Notes: generated by a model not told the origin, from the sequence alone. A stretch of 62,659 bases of DNA from DATFMP01 sp035266845 (GCA_035266845.1 DATFMP010000053.1:1-62659); one strand, 5' to 3'; positions 25,615 to 34,804 are shown, counted from the stretch's first letter. Numbers and translations are program-made.

Positions 25615-27816
25615 TTACGGCGTGGAGCCGGGCATGATGCGCGGTGCCAGCGCGAGGCCCCGATGATTGGATGCGTCGTACCCGCTGAGCCGCACCCAGC
25701 CATCCGTGGCCATCGCCCACACATACAGGTGCTCCGAGAATCCCGCGATCGGACAGTCCGCCGAGAGCAAGTCGCCGACCGTGGTGGATTCAACGAAGTT
25801 GCCCGGCGGCACCGCAGTACCCGACTGCGTGAGTGCCGGCAGGGTATTCGCACCCCGCTTGATGGAGAACGTGTAGGTCGCGAACCCATTGGGGTGCTGT
25901 GCCTGGTACGGCAGGTCGACGTTCTGGCTGCCGCTCATGTACTCGAGCACACCGCAGTCATTGGCAGCGGCACCGTTGAGGGTCGGCGTGCCGATGTCCG
26001 CAGTGCAGTGGTTGTTGTCCACGTGCACCGTCATGATGAAACTTTCCTTCCCATCGGCATCGTCATCTACCACCAATCCCAGGCTGCTGGCGTCATCCGT
26101 GTTGATGGTGCCCGGCGTGGAGACATCCTCGTTCACCGGGACCACATAGCGGATCTGTTGGCCGGCAATGGCATCGATGTTGACGAGGTTGCCATTGATG
26201 TCGAAGAGATCGACCTTGAGCTGATACTTGCCGTGCTCCGCCGCCGGAGCGAGCGCTACGGTGGGGAACTTGGCGCTCGTAAGGTCCTCCTTCGCATCCG
26301 GCACGCTCCACTGCCCGTGGGGCGGCAGGGCCGGCGGGATCTCGAAGAGGTCCGGGACGCCGTTGATGACCTTGGGGCCAAGCGGGTATCCCTCGATCAC
26401 CGGCAGCCCACCCGAGTCATAGATGTAGTGCCGGTGCACCTCTCCGTTCAAGGCGGCGAAGCTGCCCGTGGTTCCCTTGCGGTACGAGACGCGATAGTAC
26501 CGGACGCCCAGGTGCTCCCGCAGGCTGTTGTCGAACTCCATGCGCAGCCGCAGCAGCCCACCGAAGGGCCTCCCGTCGAAGGTCGGCGACTCGCCGATGC
26601 CGAAGTTGAGCCCCAGATTGCCGGCGTTGGTAGTCGGCTGTGCAGTGGTGCTCGTGCCCCGGATGCGGCTCAGTGGCAGATTGCCGATCGCCATCACCAG
26701 CACCCAGTTGTCCGGCCCATCCACGGGTGCGCAGGGCGAGCACGTGCGTGCGAGGGGATTGCTGGTGTACAGCGTCACCTCGCTGCCGCACTGATAGTTC
26801 CAGTGCGTGTGGCACGCGACGGGCTTCGGCTCATAGATCGTCACGTCCCCGATTCCGGAGATCTGCTGCGTTGCCTTGAAGTACAGGTCCGGCGTGTCGG
26901 GATTGGCGCAGCCCCGGAAAAAGGCCGCCTGGAAGCGTCCGCACTCATCCGTGACGGCCTCGGCCACCTTCTGCTTGGTGACCCACGGAAAGTACCGGCA
27001 GAGGTACGGCGCCACCAGCTTTGCGTTCTCGATGAGTACGCTGCGGAACGCGATGGCGTCCGTGTTCATCGCCAATGAGCGGACGTTCTCGATGGCGGAC
27101 ACACTGCGGGATGCTTCGCCGGCCCCAGGGACATCGGACTTCTCCATGGCGGCCATGCCTGCCATACGCATCTGGGCCTCGCCTGGCAGATCCAGCAGCG
27201 GCCCCGGGGGCCACGGCTCCGGAGGCCATGGCCCGATGGGCGGCCAGGGCCCGACGGGCGGCACGCGGATGCCGGCCAGCAGTTCCCTTAACCACTCGAT
27301 CCGGTCCAGCGGCAGCCTCGGAATCACCAGCCAAAGCGGGTCGACCTCATAGACTTCGACGGTGGCGTTGCACACCGGGAAATCGACGAGGATACCATCC
27401 ACCTCCTGTCGCTTGAGCAGCGTCCCTTTGACGAAGCAGATCGACAGAAGCCAGCATCGCCATTTGTCCGGGATTACGTGGAAATCGACAGCAACTTCGC
27501 GGACAGTGGGATCGATCCTGACGTGGCGCAGCTCCCCGCCGCGACGCATCAGGTCGGGCAGCTTCACCGATTTCTCCCCGGCCTCCGGCCCGACTACAAC
27601 ATTGATGGCCTGCGCCTCTTCCAGGGCCGGCAACGTGAGCTTCGCGCTCTTGCCGGCCGCGATGGACTCGCTGGCCAACAGCTTACCGCCCGCCGAATAG
27701 GCGTAGGCGACGCTCTTCGGAATTTCTTTCGCATCCTTGGACTCCAACAGATCGAGCTTGACTGTGAGCTCGACGCGCCCCTTTGGGAGCGGTTTGCTTT
27801 CGCGTCCCCTTGCCAT
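25615..27816 (-). CDS. Large protein of unknown function with Pro/Trp-rich linker
   Basis: 733 aa. The start is supported by GAGGTGAGCC just before the ATG. No signal peptide is evident. Residues 10-115 look like a beta-sandwich (VELTVKLDLLES, GKSAKLTLPALEEA), 115-180 form a mixed domain with three cysteines, and 185-207 is a linker of WPP repeats (GPWPPIGPWPPEPWPPGP). A helical region follows, then about 450 residues of alternating strands with DDDADG and other acidic turns, suggestive of surface or secreted beta-domains. I do not recognise the family. It is expressed alone (own RBS and terminator). Base composition is lower in GC than its neighbours, so transfer is possible. Confidence 0.6.
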   Translation of the reverse strand: MARGRESKPLPKGRVELTVKLDLLESKDAKEIPKSVAYAYSAGGKLLASESIAAGKSAKLTLPALEEAQAINVVVGPEAGEKSVKLPDLMRRGGELRHVRIDPTVREVAVDFHVIPDKWRCWLLSICFVKGTLLKRQEVDGILVDFPVCNATVEVYEVDPLWLVIPRLPLDRIEWLRELLAGIRVPPVGPWPPIGPWPPEPWPPGPLLDLPGEAQMRMAGMAAMEKSDVPGAGEASRSVSAIENVRSLAMNTDAIAFRSVLIENAKLVAPYLCRYFPWVTKQKVAEAVTDECGRFQAAFFRGCANPDTPDLYFKATQQISGIGDVTIYEPKPVACHTHWNYQCGSEVTLYTSNPLARTCSPCAPVDGPDNWVLVMAIGNLPLSRIRGTSTTAQPTTNAGNLGLNFGIGESPTFDGRPFGGLLRLRMEFDNSLREHLGVRYYRVSYRKGTTGSFAALNGEVHRHYIYDSGGLPVIEGYPLGPKVINGVPDLFEIPPALPPHGQWSVPDAKEDLTSAKFPTVALAPAAEHGKYQLKVDLFDINGNLVNIDAIAGQQIRYVVPVNEDVSTPGTINTDDASSLGLVVDDDADGKESFIMTVHVDNNHCTADIGTPTLNGAAANDCGVLEYMSGSQNVDLPYQAQHPNGFATYTFSIKRGANTLPALTQSGTAVPPGNFVESTTVGDLLSADCPIAGFSEHLYVWAMATDGWVRLSGYDASNHRGLALAPRIMPGSTP

Positions 27817-28048
27817 GGCTCACCTCGTCGGTTGCAGGTAGCACCTCTGGCGAGCAGCGGGCTTGTCTCGTAGCACACACGTCCTCGCAACTGCCCGCCC
27901 CGCCCCTTGTGACGGTCAATTCGCGCGCATACATGCGGCGCGGTCAGCGGGCGCCGGATAGGCATCGCCGGGCAGGTCAACCCCCTGCCCGGCTTCGCCA
28001 CTGCGACTCCGACCCCGACCGCTCCGGACTGCGACAGAACCTATCTGC

Positions 28049-28261
28049 CTATTGCTTCTTCTCCAGCACCCTGAAGCAGATAAGCACCCGGCTCCATGTA
28101 ATGATGAAGATGACGATGAGCAGGACGATTACAATGACGGCGATCAGCAGCCATCCGAAAATCGGAATGTGAATGAGCAGCACAATAAAGATGGTGACGG
28201 CCAGGATCAGGCTGACGACGTTCAGAATAAGCAACCACACACACCGCAGGCCGGTATTCAT
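28049..28261 (-). CDS. Small two-helix membrane protein
   Basis: 70 aa. A near-perfect ribosome binding site, AAAGGAGGTTGCC, precedes the ATG at 28261, which is strong support for so short a gene. Two long hydrophobic helices (about residues 5-28 and 33-57) are joined by a short IHIPIFG turn; the tail ends EKKQ, cytoplasmic. Codon use and GC are clearly lower than around it. Function unknown; size and topology allow a membrane stress peptide, a regulator or a small phage/island product. Confidence 0.6.
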   Translation of the reverse strand: MNTGLRCVWLLILNVVSLILAVTIFIVLLIHIPIFGWLLIAVIVIVLLIVIFIITWSRVLICFRVLEKKQ

Positions 28262-29188
28262 GGCAACCTCCTTTACTGGATGGACGTCATTCGCAGCCTT
28301 ACGAGAACACGCTTCCGTACCTCATCCGTCTGTGACATCGACGCCATTGCTTCGCCTTCCGCAAGCGAATGCCTCATCCGCGGCTTTCGACTGGGGGTGC
28401 CGCAGACACAGCAACAGCACGCAGGACGTCGCACAGGGAGTCCTCGTCCGGTGCCGGAGCAGCCGGAACATACAAACGACGGCGTTGTGACGGAGAGACG
28501 GGGAAGGACAAAGGACAAACGTCACCAGCGGAGCCCTATGGCGCCATTCCAACGCAGGAACCGCCCGAATTACCGCTCCACTTCGGACGGGCACATCGCT
28601 ACGCTTCACCCCATGAGTCCCCTCTATATTCATGTGGCAAAATCGACGAGCACCTCCTTAATTCGTATCCGCCTCCCAAGACTTACGCAACAGGAAAAGC
28701 TGTCGCTTTCTAGCACCGCCGCCCGATGGCCGGAATCCAGGGCTTGGCGAGGCAGCAGCAGATCGGGCGAGGGCGGTGAGGGATTGCAGCTACAGCCGCG
28801 TCATGTACTCGACTCCTGTGCTGACCGGTAAGAGGGAGGGCGTCCAGGCGTCCGCAATTGTCCCGCTTTGTCGGCTGCGCCCGGCGGGCCTCCGCGGTAT
28901 GATGGATCCGCGCGGAGCGGCCAGGATGGCTGCCCGGCGGGCCACCGGCGAAATTGCGAAACGAAGCCGATCCGGCCGCAGTCGGTGTGCCACGCGGGGC
29001 CAGGGGCGTCGCATTGAGTGCGCCGCGGGGCCGTGCTACGAATCGAAGCCGATCGGCGAGCCGGCCCGCGCCGTACCCGCCAGGGCCGGCGGAGCGCGGG
29101 GCGTGGGCCGCGCTGCGAAACGAAGCCAATTCTCACGGAACGCCCGCGGGCGCGCCTCCGCCGACTCACAGCCGAGCCATCCAGCGCC
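28262..29188. other. 927-bp region without a convincing gene; GC step and 80-bp repeats
   Basis: The part up to about 28720 is markedly lower in GC than the chromosome around it. The frames here (for example a cysteine-rich one at 28273-28518) have no ribosome binding site and no family features. From 28870 onward GC rises sharply and an imperfect tandem repeat begins (see the separate entry). Confidence 0.5.
28955..29130. repeat. Imperfect tandem repeat, unit about 80 bp
   Basis: The block TGCGAAACGAAGCCGAT recurs with small changes at about 28955, 29034 and 29114, giving a period of about 80 bp. The intervening DNA is GC-rich with shared CGCGGGGC and GGGCC blocks but is not identical. The array stops 59 bp before the DUF924 gene. 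Confidence 0.6.
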
Positions 29189-29767
29189 ATGCCCAAGCCC
29201 AAGATCACCGCGCGCCAAGTGCTCACGTTCTGGTTCGCGCTGGAGCGTCCCGGCAAGCGGCACGACCACGTGGTGCGCGAGGTGCTGGGCGAGCTGTACG
29301 AGCTGGCGGCGACCCACCAGCTCGACGACTGGGTGCGCCGACCGCACGACCGGCTGGCGCTGATCCTGCTGCTGGACCAGGTGCCGCGCCACCTGTACCG
29401 CCAGGACGGGCGCGCCTACGCCACGGACCTGCACGCCCAGGCCGCCGCCGAGCGCTTCTTCGCGCGGCAGGACTGGCAGGACTTCACACCCCTGGAGCGA
29501 TACTACGCCGCGCTGCCCTTGCTGCACGCGGAGGACGCGGCGCTGCAGCGCCGGGTCAACCCCGTGATGCACACCTGCGCCGAGGCCATCCCGGAGCTGA
29601 GCTTCATGGGCCGCATCGCGGACCTGTACCTGGAGACCATCGAGCGCTTCGGGCACTTCCCGCACCGCAACGCCCTGCGCGGCCGCGTCTCCACGCCGGA
29701 GGAGGAGCGCTTCCTGGAGGAGGAGTGGTATCCGCGCCGCCGCCGGGTGCTGCCCAGCGAGGAGTGA
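29189..29767 (+). CDS. DUF924 family protein
   Basis: 192 aa from the ATG at 29189; the longer frame from 29018 runs through the repeats. Family marks are VLTFWFALE near the N-terminus, LALILLLDQVPRHLYR (DQ.PR, about residue 68), LLHAEDAALQ and FGHFPHRNALRGR near the C-terminus. The fold is all-helical and TPR-like; the biochemical role is unknown. It is common in proteobacteria as a single-copy cytoplasmic protein. Confidence 0.85.
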   Translation: MPKPKITARQVLTFWFALERPGKRHDHVVREVLGELYELAATHQLDDWVRRPHDRLALILLLDQVPRHLYRQDGRAYATDLHAQAAAERFFARQDWQDFTPLERYYAALPLLHAEDAALQRRVNPVMHTCAEAIPELSFMGRIADLYLETIERFGHFPHRNALRGRVSTPEEERFLEEEWYPRRRRVLPSEE

Positions 29768-29885
29768 GCGCGCCCGCCGCCGGGTCACGGCGAGCGGCGT
29801 GCGCCAGGCCGCCCGCGCGCGTACAATCGAGGTAGTGCCCACAGAGCCCGCCAGGGTGGGGGGATGCCATCAGCCGGGGAAGACC

Positions 29886-30890
29886 ATGCAGGCCATCGTA
29901 CTGACCAAGGGGGGTGACCCCGCCGTGCTGCGGCTGCAGCCACATCCCGACCCTGCGCCCGCACCGGGGCAGGCCCGCGTGCGGCTGCGGGCGGCCGGCA
30001 TCAACCATCGCGACGTGTGGCAGCGCAAGGCCTACCCGGGCCCGGAGCCGATGATCCTCGGCTCGGACGGCGCCGGCGTGGTGGAGGCCGTGGGCGCCAC
30101 GGCCGACGAGCACTGGGTGGGCCGCGAGGTGGTGATCAACCCCGGCCTGCACTGGGGCGACGGGGAGGAGGCCCAGGCCCACACCTTCCAGATCCTCGGC
30201 AACCCCACGCTCGGCACCTACGCCGAGGCCATCGCCATCCCGGTGGAGAACCTGGCGCCCAAGCCGGAGCACCTGGACTGGGTGCAGGCAGCGGCGCTGC
30301 CTCTGGCCGGGCTCACGGCCTGGCGTGCCCTGTTCACGCAGGGGCGCCTGCGGCCGGGCCAGACGGTGCTGCTGCCGGGCATCGGCAGCGGTGTGGCCGG
30401 CTTCGCCCTGCACTTCGCCAAGGGCGCGGGTGCTCGCGTGATCGTCACGTCCGGCAGCGAGGATAAGCTGGCCAGGGCCCGTGCGCAGGGGGCGGACGGC
30501 GCCGTCAACTACGGCGACGCGGAGTGGGAAGCCCAGGTGCGCGACCTGGCGGGGCCGGACGGCATCGACCTGGCGGTGGACCATAGCGGCGAGAAGACCC
30601 TGCCTGCCGCCGCACGGCTGGTGCGGCCGGGCGGCCGCGTGGTGTTCCTGGGCGTCACCACAGGCGCGGACCTGCAGCTCAACATCCGCGATCTGTTCAT
30701 CCACCAGGTGCACCTGATCGGCACCTACATGGGCAGTCCACGGGAGTTCGCCGCCATGCTGCGCTTCGTGCGGCGCTCGGGCCTCGTGCCGGAGGTGCAC
30801 CACGTCTTCCCGCTGGCGGAGACGGCCCAGGCCCACGCGCTGATGGAAGCCGGCGGTCAGTACGGCAAGATCGTGCTGCGCATCGACTAG
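29886..30890 (+). CDS. Medium-chain alcohol dehydrogenase/quinone oxidoreductase family
   Basis: 334 aa from the ATG at 29886. It has a GroES-like N-domain with AAGINHRDVWQRKA and LGSDGAGVVEAVG, and a Rossmann domain with GIGSGVAGFALHFAKGAG (about 155-172, GxGxxG-like). The cysteines that bind the structural zinc are absent, and the catalytic-zinc cysteine position is aspartate-containing (HRDVW), so it is closer to zinc-independent quinone oxidoreductases or zeta-crystallin-like enzymes. NAD(P)H-dependent; substrate unknown. Confidence 0.8.
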   Translation: MQAIVLTKGGDPAVLRLQPHPDPAPAPGQARVRLRAAGINHRDVWQRKAYPGPEPMILGSDGAGVVEAVGATADEHWVGREVVINPGLHWGDGEEAQAHTFQILGNPTLGTYAEAIAIPVENLAPKPEHLDWVQAAALPLAGLTAWRALFTQGRLRPGQTVLLPGIGSGVAGFALHFAKGAGARVIVTSGSEDKLARARAQGADGAVNYGDAEWEAQVRDLAGPDGIDLAVDHSGEKTLPAAARLVRPGGRVVFLGVTTGADLQLNIRDLFIHQVHLIGTYMGSPREFAAMLRFVRRSGLVPEVHHVFPLAETAQAHALMEAGGQYGKIVLRID

Positions 30891-30904
30891 AGAGCCTGTG
30901 AAAG

Positions 30905-31176
30905 ACAACGGCTGCGGGGGAACAAGTCCCCCCGCGCCCCCCTGATGGATTTGCGCGGCTGCATTGCAGCTGTGCAAATACTTGATCTGAAAGGGGTGCT
31001 GGGGGCTGTGCTCCCTGCCGGGGGTTCGGGGGCAGAGCCCCCCAAGGTCGCGACTCCTTTCTTCACATGCCTTCTAGGGTGCGTGGGAATCGTCGGGTGT
31101 CGCGCACCCGATCCCGCGTTTCATCCTGAGGCTCGCGCGCACCCACAACAGATTCCTCGCTGCACTCGGAATGACA
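30905..31176. repeat. Composite intergenic repeats (R4-like block and a decayed R3 copy)
   Basis: 30920-30945 and 30990-31062 contain GGGGGAACAAGTCCCCC-type hairpins and a GGGGGCAGAGCCCCCC block related to repeats at 22098 and 40180. 31120-31176 is a partial R3 element: the right arm CAGATTCCTCG...CTCGGAATGACA is intact, while the left arm has decayed. No gene lies in 30891-31271. Confidence 0.5.
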
Positions 31177-31271
31177 GCGGCGGGTTGTGGAGCGAGAGGC
31201 TCCCAGGTGTGGCCCCCCAGAGTCTGCGCGTCTGCTTGTCCCGCTGCCCGGGCGGAACGCCCGGCACGGCA

Positions 31272-32216
31272 TCAGGGGTGGCGCAGGTGGTCCCAGCCGC
31301 CGCCGGGGGCCAGCGGGCGGCCATCCAGCAGCACGCCGCTGCCCGCGCGCACCTCCCCGATCACCGTGACGTCCTGGCCGGCGAGCGCCGCCTCGTGCTC
31401 GGGCGGCAGCGTGAACAGCAGCTCGTACTCCTCGCCGCTGTGGAGGGCGAATTCCAGCGCCTCCCGTCCCTGCTCGCGGGCGTATGGGCCCAGGGCCTCA
31501 TGCTGCGGAACGCGGGCGCCCTCGATGGCCAGGCACACGCCGCTGCGCTCGGCCACATGGCCCAGCTCGGAGGCGAGGCCGTCGCTGATGTCGATGGCCG
31601 CGTTGGCCACGCGTTGCAGCAGCGGCACCAGATCCGTGCGGGCCCGGGGCCGCAGGTGCCGCCGCACCAGCGGGTGCGTCAGCGGCGCGGCACCTGCGCC
31701 GAACAGGGCCAGCCCCGCCGCGGCCCCGCCCAGCCGTCCGCTCACGGCAATGCGGTCGCCCGGCCGGGCCCCGCCGCGCGGGATGAAGCGCGGCGCCTCG
31801 CCCAGCACGAACAGGTCCACTAGCAGCGCGTCGGCGCCGCTCACGTTGCCGCCCACCACAGCGAAGCCGTAGGCCTCGGCCGCCTCGGCCAAGCCATCGT
31901 AGAGGGCATCCAGCGCCGCCGGGTCCTGGTGGGCGGGAACGCCCAGGGAGACCAGCGCGTGGGTCGGCCGGCCGCCACAGGCGCAGACGTCACTCACGTT
32001 GGCGCTGGCGATCTTCCAGCCCACGTCCGCCATGGGCGTGCGCCCGGGCAGGAAGTGCCGGCCGGCCACCGCGATGTCGCAGGTCAGCAGTTGCACGCCG
32101 CCCGCATGGGGAATGGCCGCGCAGTCGTCCCCGATGCCCACGCTGCCGTCCTGCCGCGGTGGCGCCAAGCGGGCCGCGAGGCGCGCGATCAGTTCGAATT
32201 CGCCGAGTTCCGCCAT
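31272..32216 (-). CDS. thiL: Thiamine-monophosphate kinase
   Basis: 314 aa. It phosphorylates thiamine monophosphate to the coenzyme thiamine diphosphate. The PurM-like two-domain fold is recognisable from GDDCAAI (about residue 27), the metal-site segment VVGGNVSGADALLVDLF (about 120), DISDGLASELGH (about 195) and SGEEYELLFTLP (about 255). Length is normal for the family. No TPP riboswitch is visible upstream. It is not clustered with other thiamine genes. Confidence 0.92.
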   Translation of the reverse strand: MAELGEFELIARLAARLAPPRQDGSVGIGDDCAAIPHAGGVQLLTCDIAVAGRHFLPGRTPMADVGWKIASANVSDVCACGGRPTHALVSLGVPAHQDPAALDALYDGLAEAAEAYGFAVVGGNVSGADALLVDLFVLGEAPRFIPRGGARPGDRIAVSGRLGGAAAGLALFGAGAAPLTHPLVRRHLRPRARTDLVPLLQRVANAAIDISDGLASELGHVAERSGVCLAIEGARVPQHEALGPYAREQGREALEFALHSGEEYELLFTLPPEHEAALAGQDVTVIGEVRAGSGVLLDGRPLAPGGGWDHLRHP

Positions 32217-32751
32217 GCCTATGATGCACCGTGAAGGAAGCGCTCCGCCGGGCGCCCCGTGAGGAGCCGCACCCGGAATCGCCGCTCGACCGCCTTCCGC
32301 GCCCGCAGTGCATGCGGGACGCGTCGCGGACCGACAGCCCGCGGCTCAGTCTAGCGGAGCACACGGCGCGGCGAAAGCGCTACCCAAGGCCCTTCTTGTC
32401 CCGCCATAACCAACTGAGATGACGAATCATTTGTGATCGAAACAGCTTAGCACGGACGAAAGTGGGGTGCATGTGGAGGCCCAGGGGCCGGGCATCTGCG
32501 GCAAAACATGGCGGGAATGCCGCCACGGTGGCGCATTTTGCTTGTACATTAGCGATAATTTCCTTATAGAGTGCGTAATGAGCGGTTGCCGCGTCGGCAA
32601 TACCGCTCCTCTGGGGGGTCTGCCGATGGCATCGCCCGACCAACCCCCGACGATCTGGGGTTTGGCGGCGGGTCGGGCAATGGCCCCGGCGCTGGGCTGT
32701 AATGGCCCCGTCTCCCTATTTCCTTTGCAGCACTTGACTCACGGAGGAGTT
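32217..32751 (+). other. 535-bp divergent intergenic region between thiL and HU
   Basis: It contains the candidate HU promoter (separate entry). The segment 32217-32400 is GC-rich, and 32400-32590 is more AT-rich. From 32570 to 32750 the HU messenger would carry a leader of about 170 nt with the moderately structured block GGCGGCGGGTCGGGC; nothing else recognised. Confidence 0.4.
32542..32570 (+). promoter_or_regulatory. Sigma70-type promoter for the HU gene
   Basis: TTGTAC, 17-nt spacer, TATAGA, in the only AT-rich patch upstream of the HU gene. Transcription would start near 32577, leaving a leader of about 175 nt before the ATG at 32752. Confidence 0.5.
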
Positions 32752-33033
32752 ATGACGAAGGCAGAGCTGATCGCGAAGGTCGCCAAGAAAGCGGGCTCCA
32801 GCCAAGCGCTGACCGGCAAGGTGCTGGATAGTGCGCTGGACGAGGTGAAGGGCCTGCTCTCCAAAGGCGGCTCGATTTCCTTCACGGGTTTCGGCTCGTT
32901 CTCGGTCTCCAAGCGGGCCAAGCGCAAGGGCCGCAACCCGCAGACGGGCGCCGAGATGACCATCCCCGCGTCCAAGGTGGCCCGCTTCCGCGCCGGCAAA
33001 GGCCTGCGCGATTCCGTGGCGGGCAAGAAGTAA
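32752..33033 (+). CDS. HU family DNA-binding protein
   Basis: 93 aa, the standard HU length, from the ATG at 32752 with ACGGAGGAG 3 nt before it. MTKAELIAKVAKKAG opens the helical dimerisation domain. GFGSFSV and the DNA-binding arm GRNPQTGAEMTIPAS are canonical, and FRAGKGLRDSV closes the fold. It bends and compacts DNA in the nucleoid. It is monocistronic, with a good promoter and a clear terminator. Confidence 0.95.
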   Translation: MTKAELIAKVAKKAGSSQALTGKVLDSALDEVKGLLSKGGSISFTGFGSFSVSKRAKRKGRNPQTGAEMTIPASKVARFRAGKGLRDSVAGKK

Positions 33034-33068
33034 CTGCTCCGGCCGATCGGCATCGTCCAGTCGTTGGG

Positions 33069-33103
33069 AACCCGGCAGCCTCGCACAGGGGCGCCGGGTT
33101 TTT
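33069..33103 (+). terminator. Rho-independent terminator of the HU gene
   Basis: AACCCGGC pairs with GCCGGGTT across a 16-nt loop, and the T-run continues to 33103. It sits 36 nt after the HU stop and just before the convergent gene end at 33119. Confidence 0.8.
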
Positions 33104-33118
33104 GCGTTTCAGGGCGAG

Positions 33119-34804
33119 CTAGTCGCGCACGCCGAACAGCGGGGGCGGCAGCGCCAGCCGCGGCAGCAGTTCGGTAGCCAGCGCCCGCGGCGGACCCTCG
33201 GTCACGACGACGTGGTGCGCCTCGGCCGGAAGCTCTTCCACCGGCTCGAAAGCCGCGCGCTGGCGCTCGTACAGTGCCTCGCGACCATCGGAGACGGAGC
33301 GGCCCTCCCGGGTGCGCTGTCGCAGCCGCTTGCGCGTGCGGGCCTCATCCAGCTTGCACTCCACCAGCACGAGTTGGGCGTCCAGGCGCGTGGCAAGCTC
33401 GCGGGCGCACTGGCGGTCAGCCCGGCGAGAGAACGAGGCGTCCAGGATCACCGAGCGGCCCGCGCGCAGGGCCGCCTCCGCCCGCGCGAAGAGCGCGTCA
33501 TAGGTGCGCGCGTTCCAGGCCGGCGTATAAATGCCTCCGCCCCAGGGCGCGGCTGCGCCCGACGCCGACTCGGCAGCGGCCAGCGCCTTGCGCACCGCGT
33601 CGGAATTGTGGGCGACGAGACCCGCCTCCGCGGCCAGTGCCTCGGCCAGCGCCGTCTTGCCCGTGCCCATCAGCCCTGCCACCAGCACCAGCACGGGCGG
33701 CGCCATCTGGCGGGTGAAGTTCCGCGCCAGCCGGAAGTAGCCCGCCGCCCGCTTGCGCACAGCCTCACGCTGCCGCCCGGCCAGGGTGCGGTCGTTCAGT
33801 TTGAAGGCCGTCACCTTGCCGCGCACGTAGGCGCGGTAGCAGGCGTAGAAGGCCACCAGGCGCGGTAGCCCGGCATCCCCGCTCAGCGCCACGTAGCGCT
33901 CCAGCAGCCGGCGGGCGAGGCGCGGCTGCCCCAGGTTCGTCAAATCCATCAGCAGAAAGGCCAGGTCGTTGGCCACGTCGCCATAGCGGAAGCGGTCGTT
34001 GAACTCCACGCAGTCGATGACCTTGATCGCTTCGCCAAGGCCAAGGTAGACGTGCTCGCAGCGCAGGTCGCCATGGCCATCGCGGACGAAGCCGCCCGCC
34101 GCTCTCGCCTCCAGCAAGGCCGCGTGACGCGCCAGCCAATCGCCCACCGCGGCGCGGATGGCGTCGAAGTCCTCGCGGGATAGCGTCTGGCCGACGAAGG
34201 CCTCCGTCTGGGCGAAGTTCTCGTCCCAGTTGCCGCGCACGACATCGAGTCCACCAAAGCGCGCCAGCCCGGGCCCGCCCACGGCATTGCGGTGAAACGC
34301 CACCAGCAGTTCCGCCAAGGCATCCAACTGCGCCAGGGAGACCCGCCCGTGGCTGAGGCGGTGATCCAGCATGTCCGCGGCTGGCAGCCGGGTCATGACG
34401 ACGCACCAATCCGCAACCTCACCGCTACCGCCCAGGCGAAAGCCCTCGCCGGCGGCGTGCAGCGGCAGCACGTCCAGGTACACACCCTTCGCCAGGCGCC
34501 GATTCAACTCCAACTCCGCCCGGCAGAAGCGCTCGCGTTGGGCCACGGTGCGGAAGTCCGCGAAGCCCACGTCCAGCGGCCGCTTGAACTTGAAGACGTA
34601 GCGCGGAGTGAGGAACACCGAGGAGATGTGCGTCTGCACCAACTCGATCGGCCCGCCCTGATCCTGGTAGCTATCGCGTCCGGCCAGAGCCGTCCGCACA
34701 CGGCCCACGGCCGCATCGTCCAGCCAGTCGATCGGGGGCGGCTCAGCCGCAGGCGCTCGGCGAGGTTCGGGGGACATGTCCGTCCGGCGTGCCAGGGATG
34801 CCAT
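33119..34804 (-). CDS. Aminoglycoside-phosphotransferase-like / AAA (P-loop kinase) fusion protein
   Basis: 561 aa from the ATG at 34804 (GGCAGGAAACC before it); an ATG at 34777 and one at 34885 are alternatives. The N-terminal half (to about 350) is a protein-kinase-like APH domain: YVFKFKRP holds the ATP lysine, RDGHGDLRCEHVYL the catalytic loop and VIDCVEFNDRFRYGDVANDLAFL the metal aspartate. The C-terminal half is a small-molecule kinase-like P-loop domain with Walker A AGLMGTGKTALAEALA (about 385). This two-domain protein is widespread (COG2187 plus COG0645) but its substrate is unknown. It is sometimes annotated as antibiotic resistance, which is not justified. Confidence 0.82.
   Translation of the reverse strand: MASLARRTDMSPEPRRAPAAEPPPIDWLDDAAVGRVRTALAGRDSYQDQGGPIELVQTHISSVFLTPRYVFKFKRPLDVGFADFRTVAQRERFCRAELELNRRLAKGVYLDVLPLHAAGEGFRLGGSGEVADWCVVMTRLPAADMLDHRLSHGRVSLAQLDALAELLVAFHRNAVGGPGLARFGGLDVVRGNWDENFAQTEAFVGQTLSREDFDAIRAAVGDWLARHAALLEARAAGGFVRDGHGDLRCEHVYLGLGEAIKVIDCVEFNDRFRYGDVANDLAFLLMDLTNLGQPRLARRLLERYVALSGDAGLPRLVAFYACYRAYVRGKVTAFKLNDRTLAGRQREAVRKRAAGYFRLARNFTRQMAPPVLVLVAGLMGTGKTALAEALAAEAGLVAHNSDAVRKALAAAESASGAAAPWGGGIYTPAWNARTYDALFARAEAALRAGRSVILDASFSRRADRQCARELATRLDAQLVLVECKLDEARTRKRLRQRTREGRSVSDGREALYERQRAAFEPVEELPAEAHHVVVTEGPPRALATELLPRLALPPPLFGVRD

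Noticed and set aside
28273..28518. 81-aa cysteine-rich ORF in the low-GC region
   Set aside because: No ribosome site, no conserved pattern, and in the leader of the 70-aa gene's opposite side; chance frame.
28955..29130. CRISPR array
   Set aside because: The conserved core is 16 bp with drifting, related sequence between copies, not unique spacers between exact repeats; no cas genes nearby.
33119..34804. Antibiotic resistance gene (aminoglycoside phosphotransferase)
   Set aside because: The APH-like domain belongs to a common fusion family of unknown substrate, without resistance-specific features.
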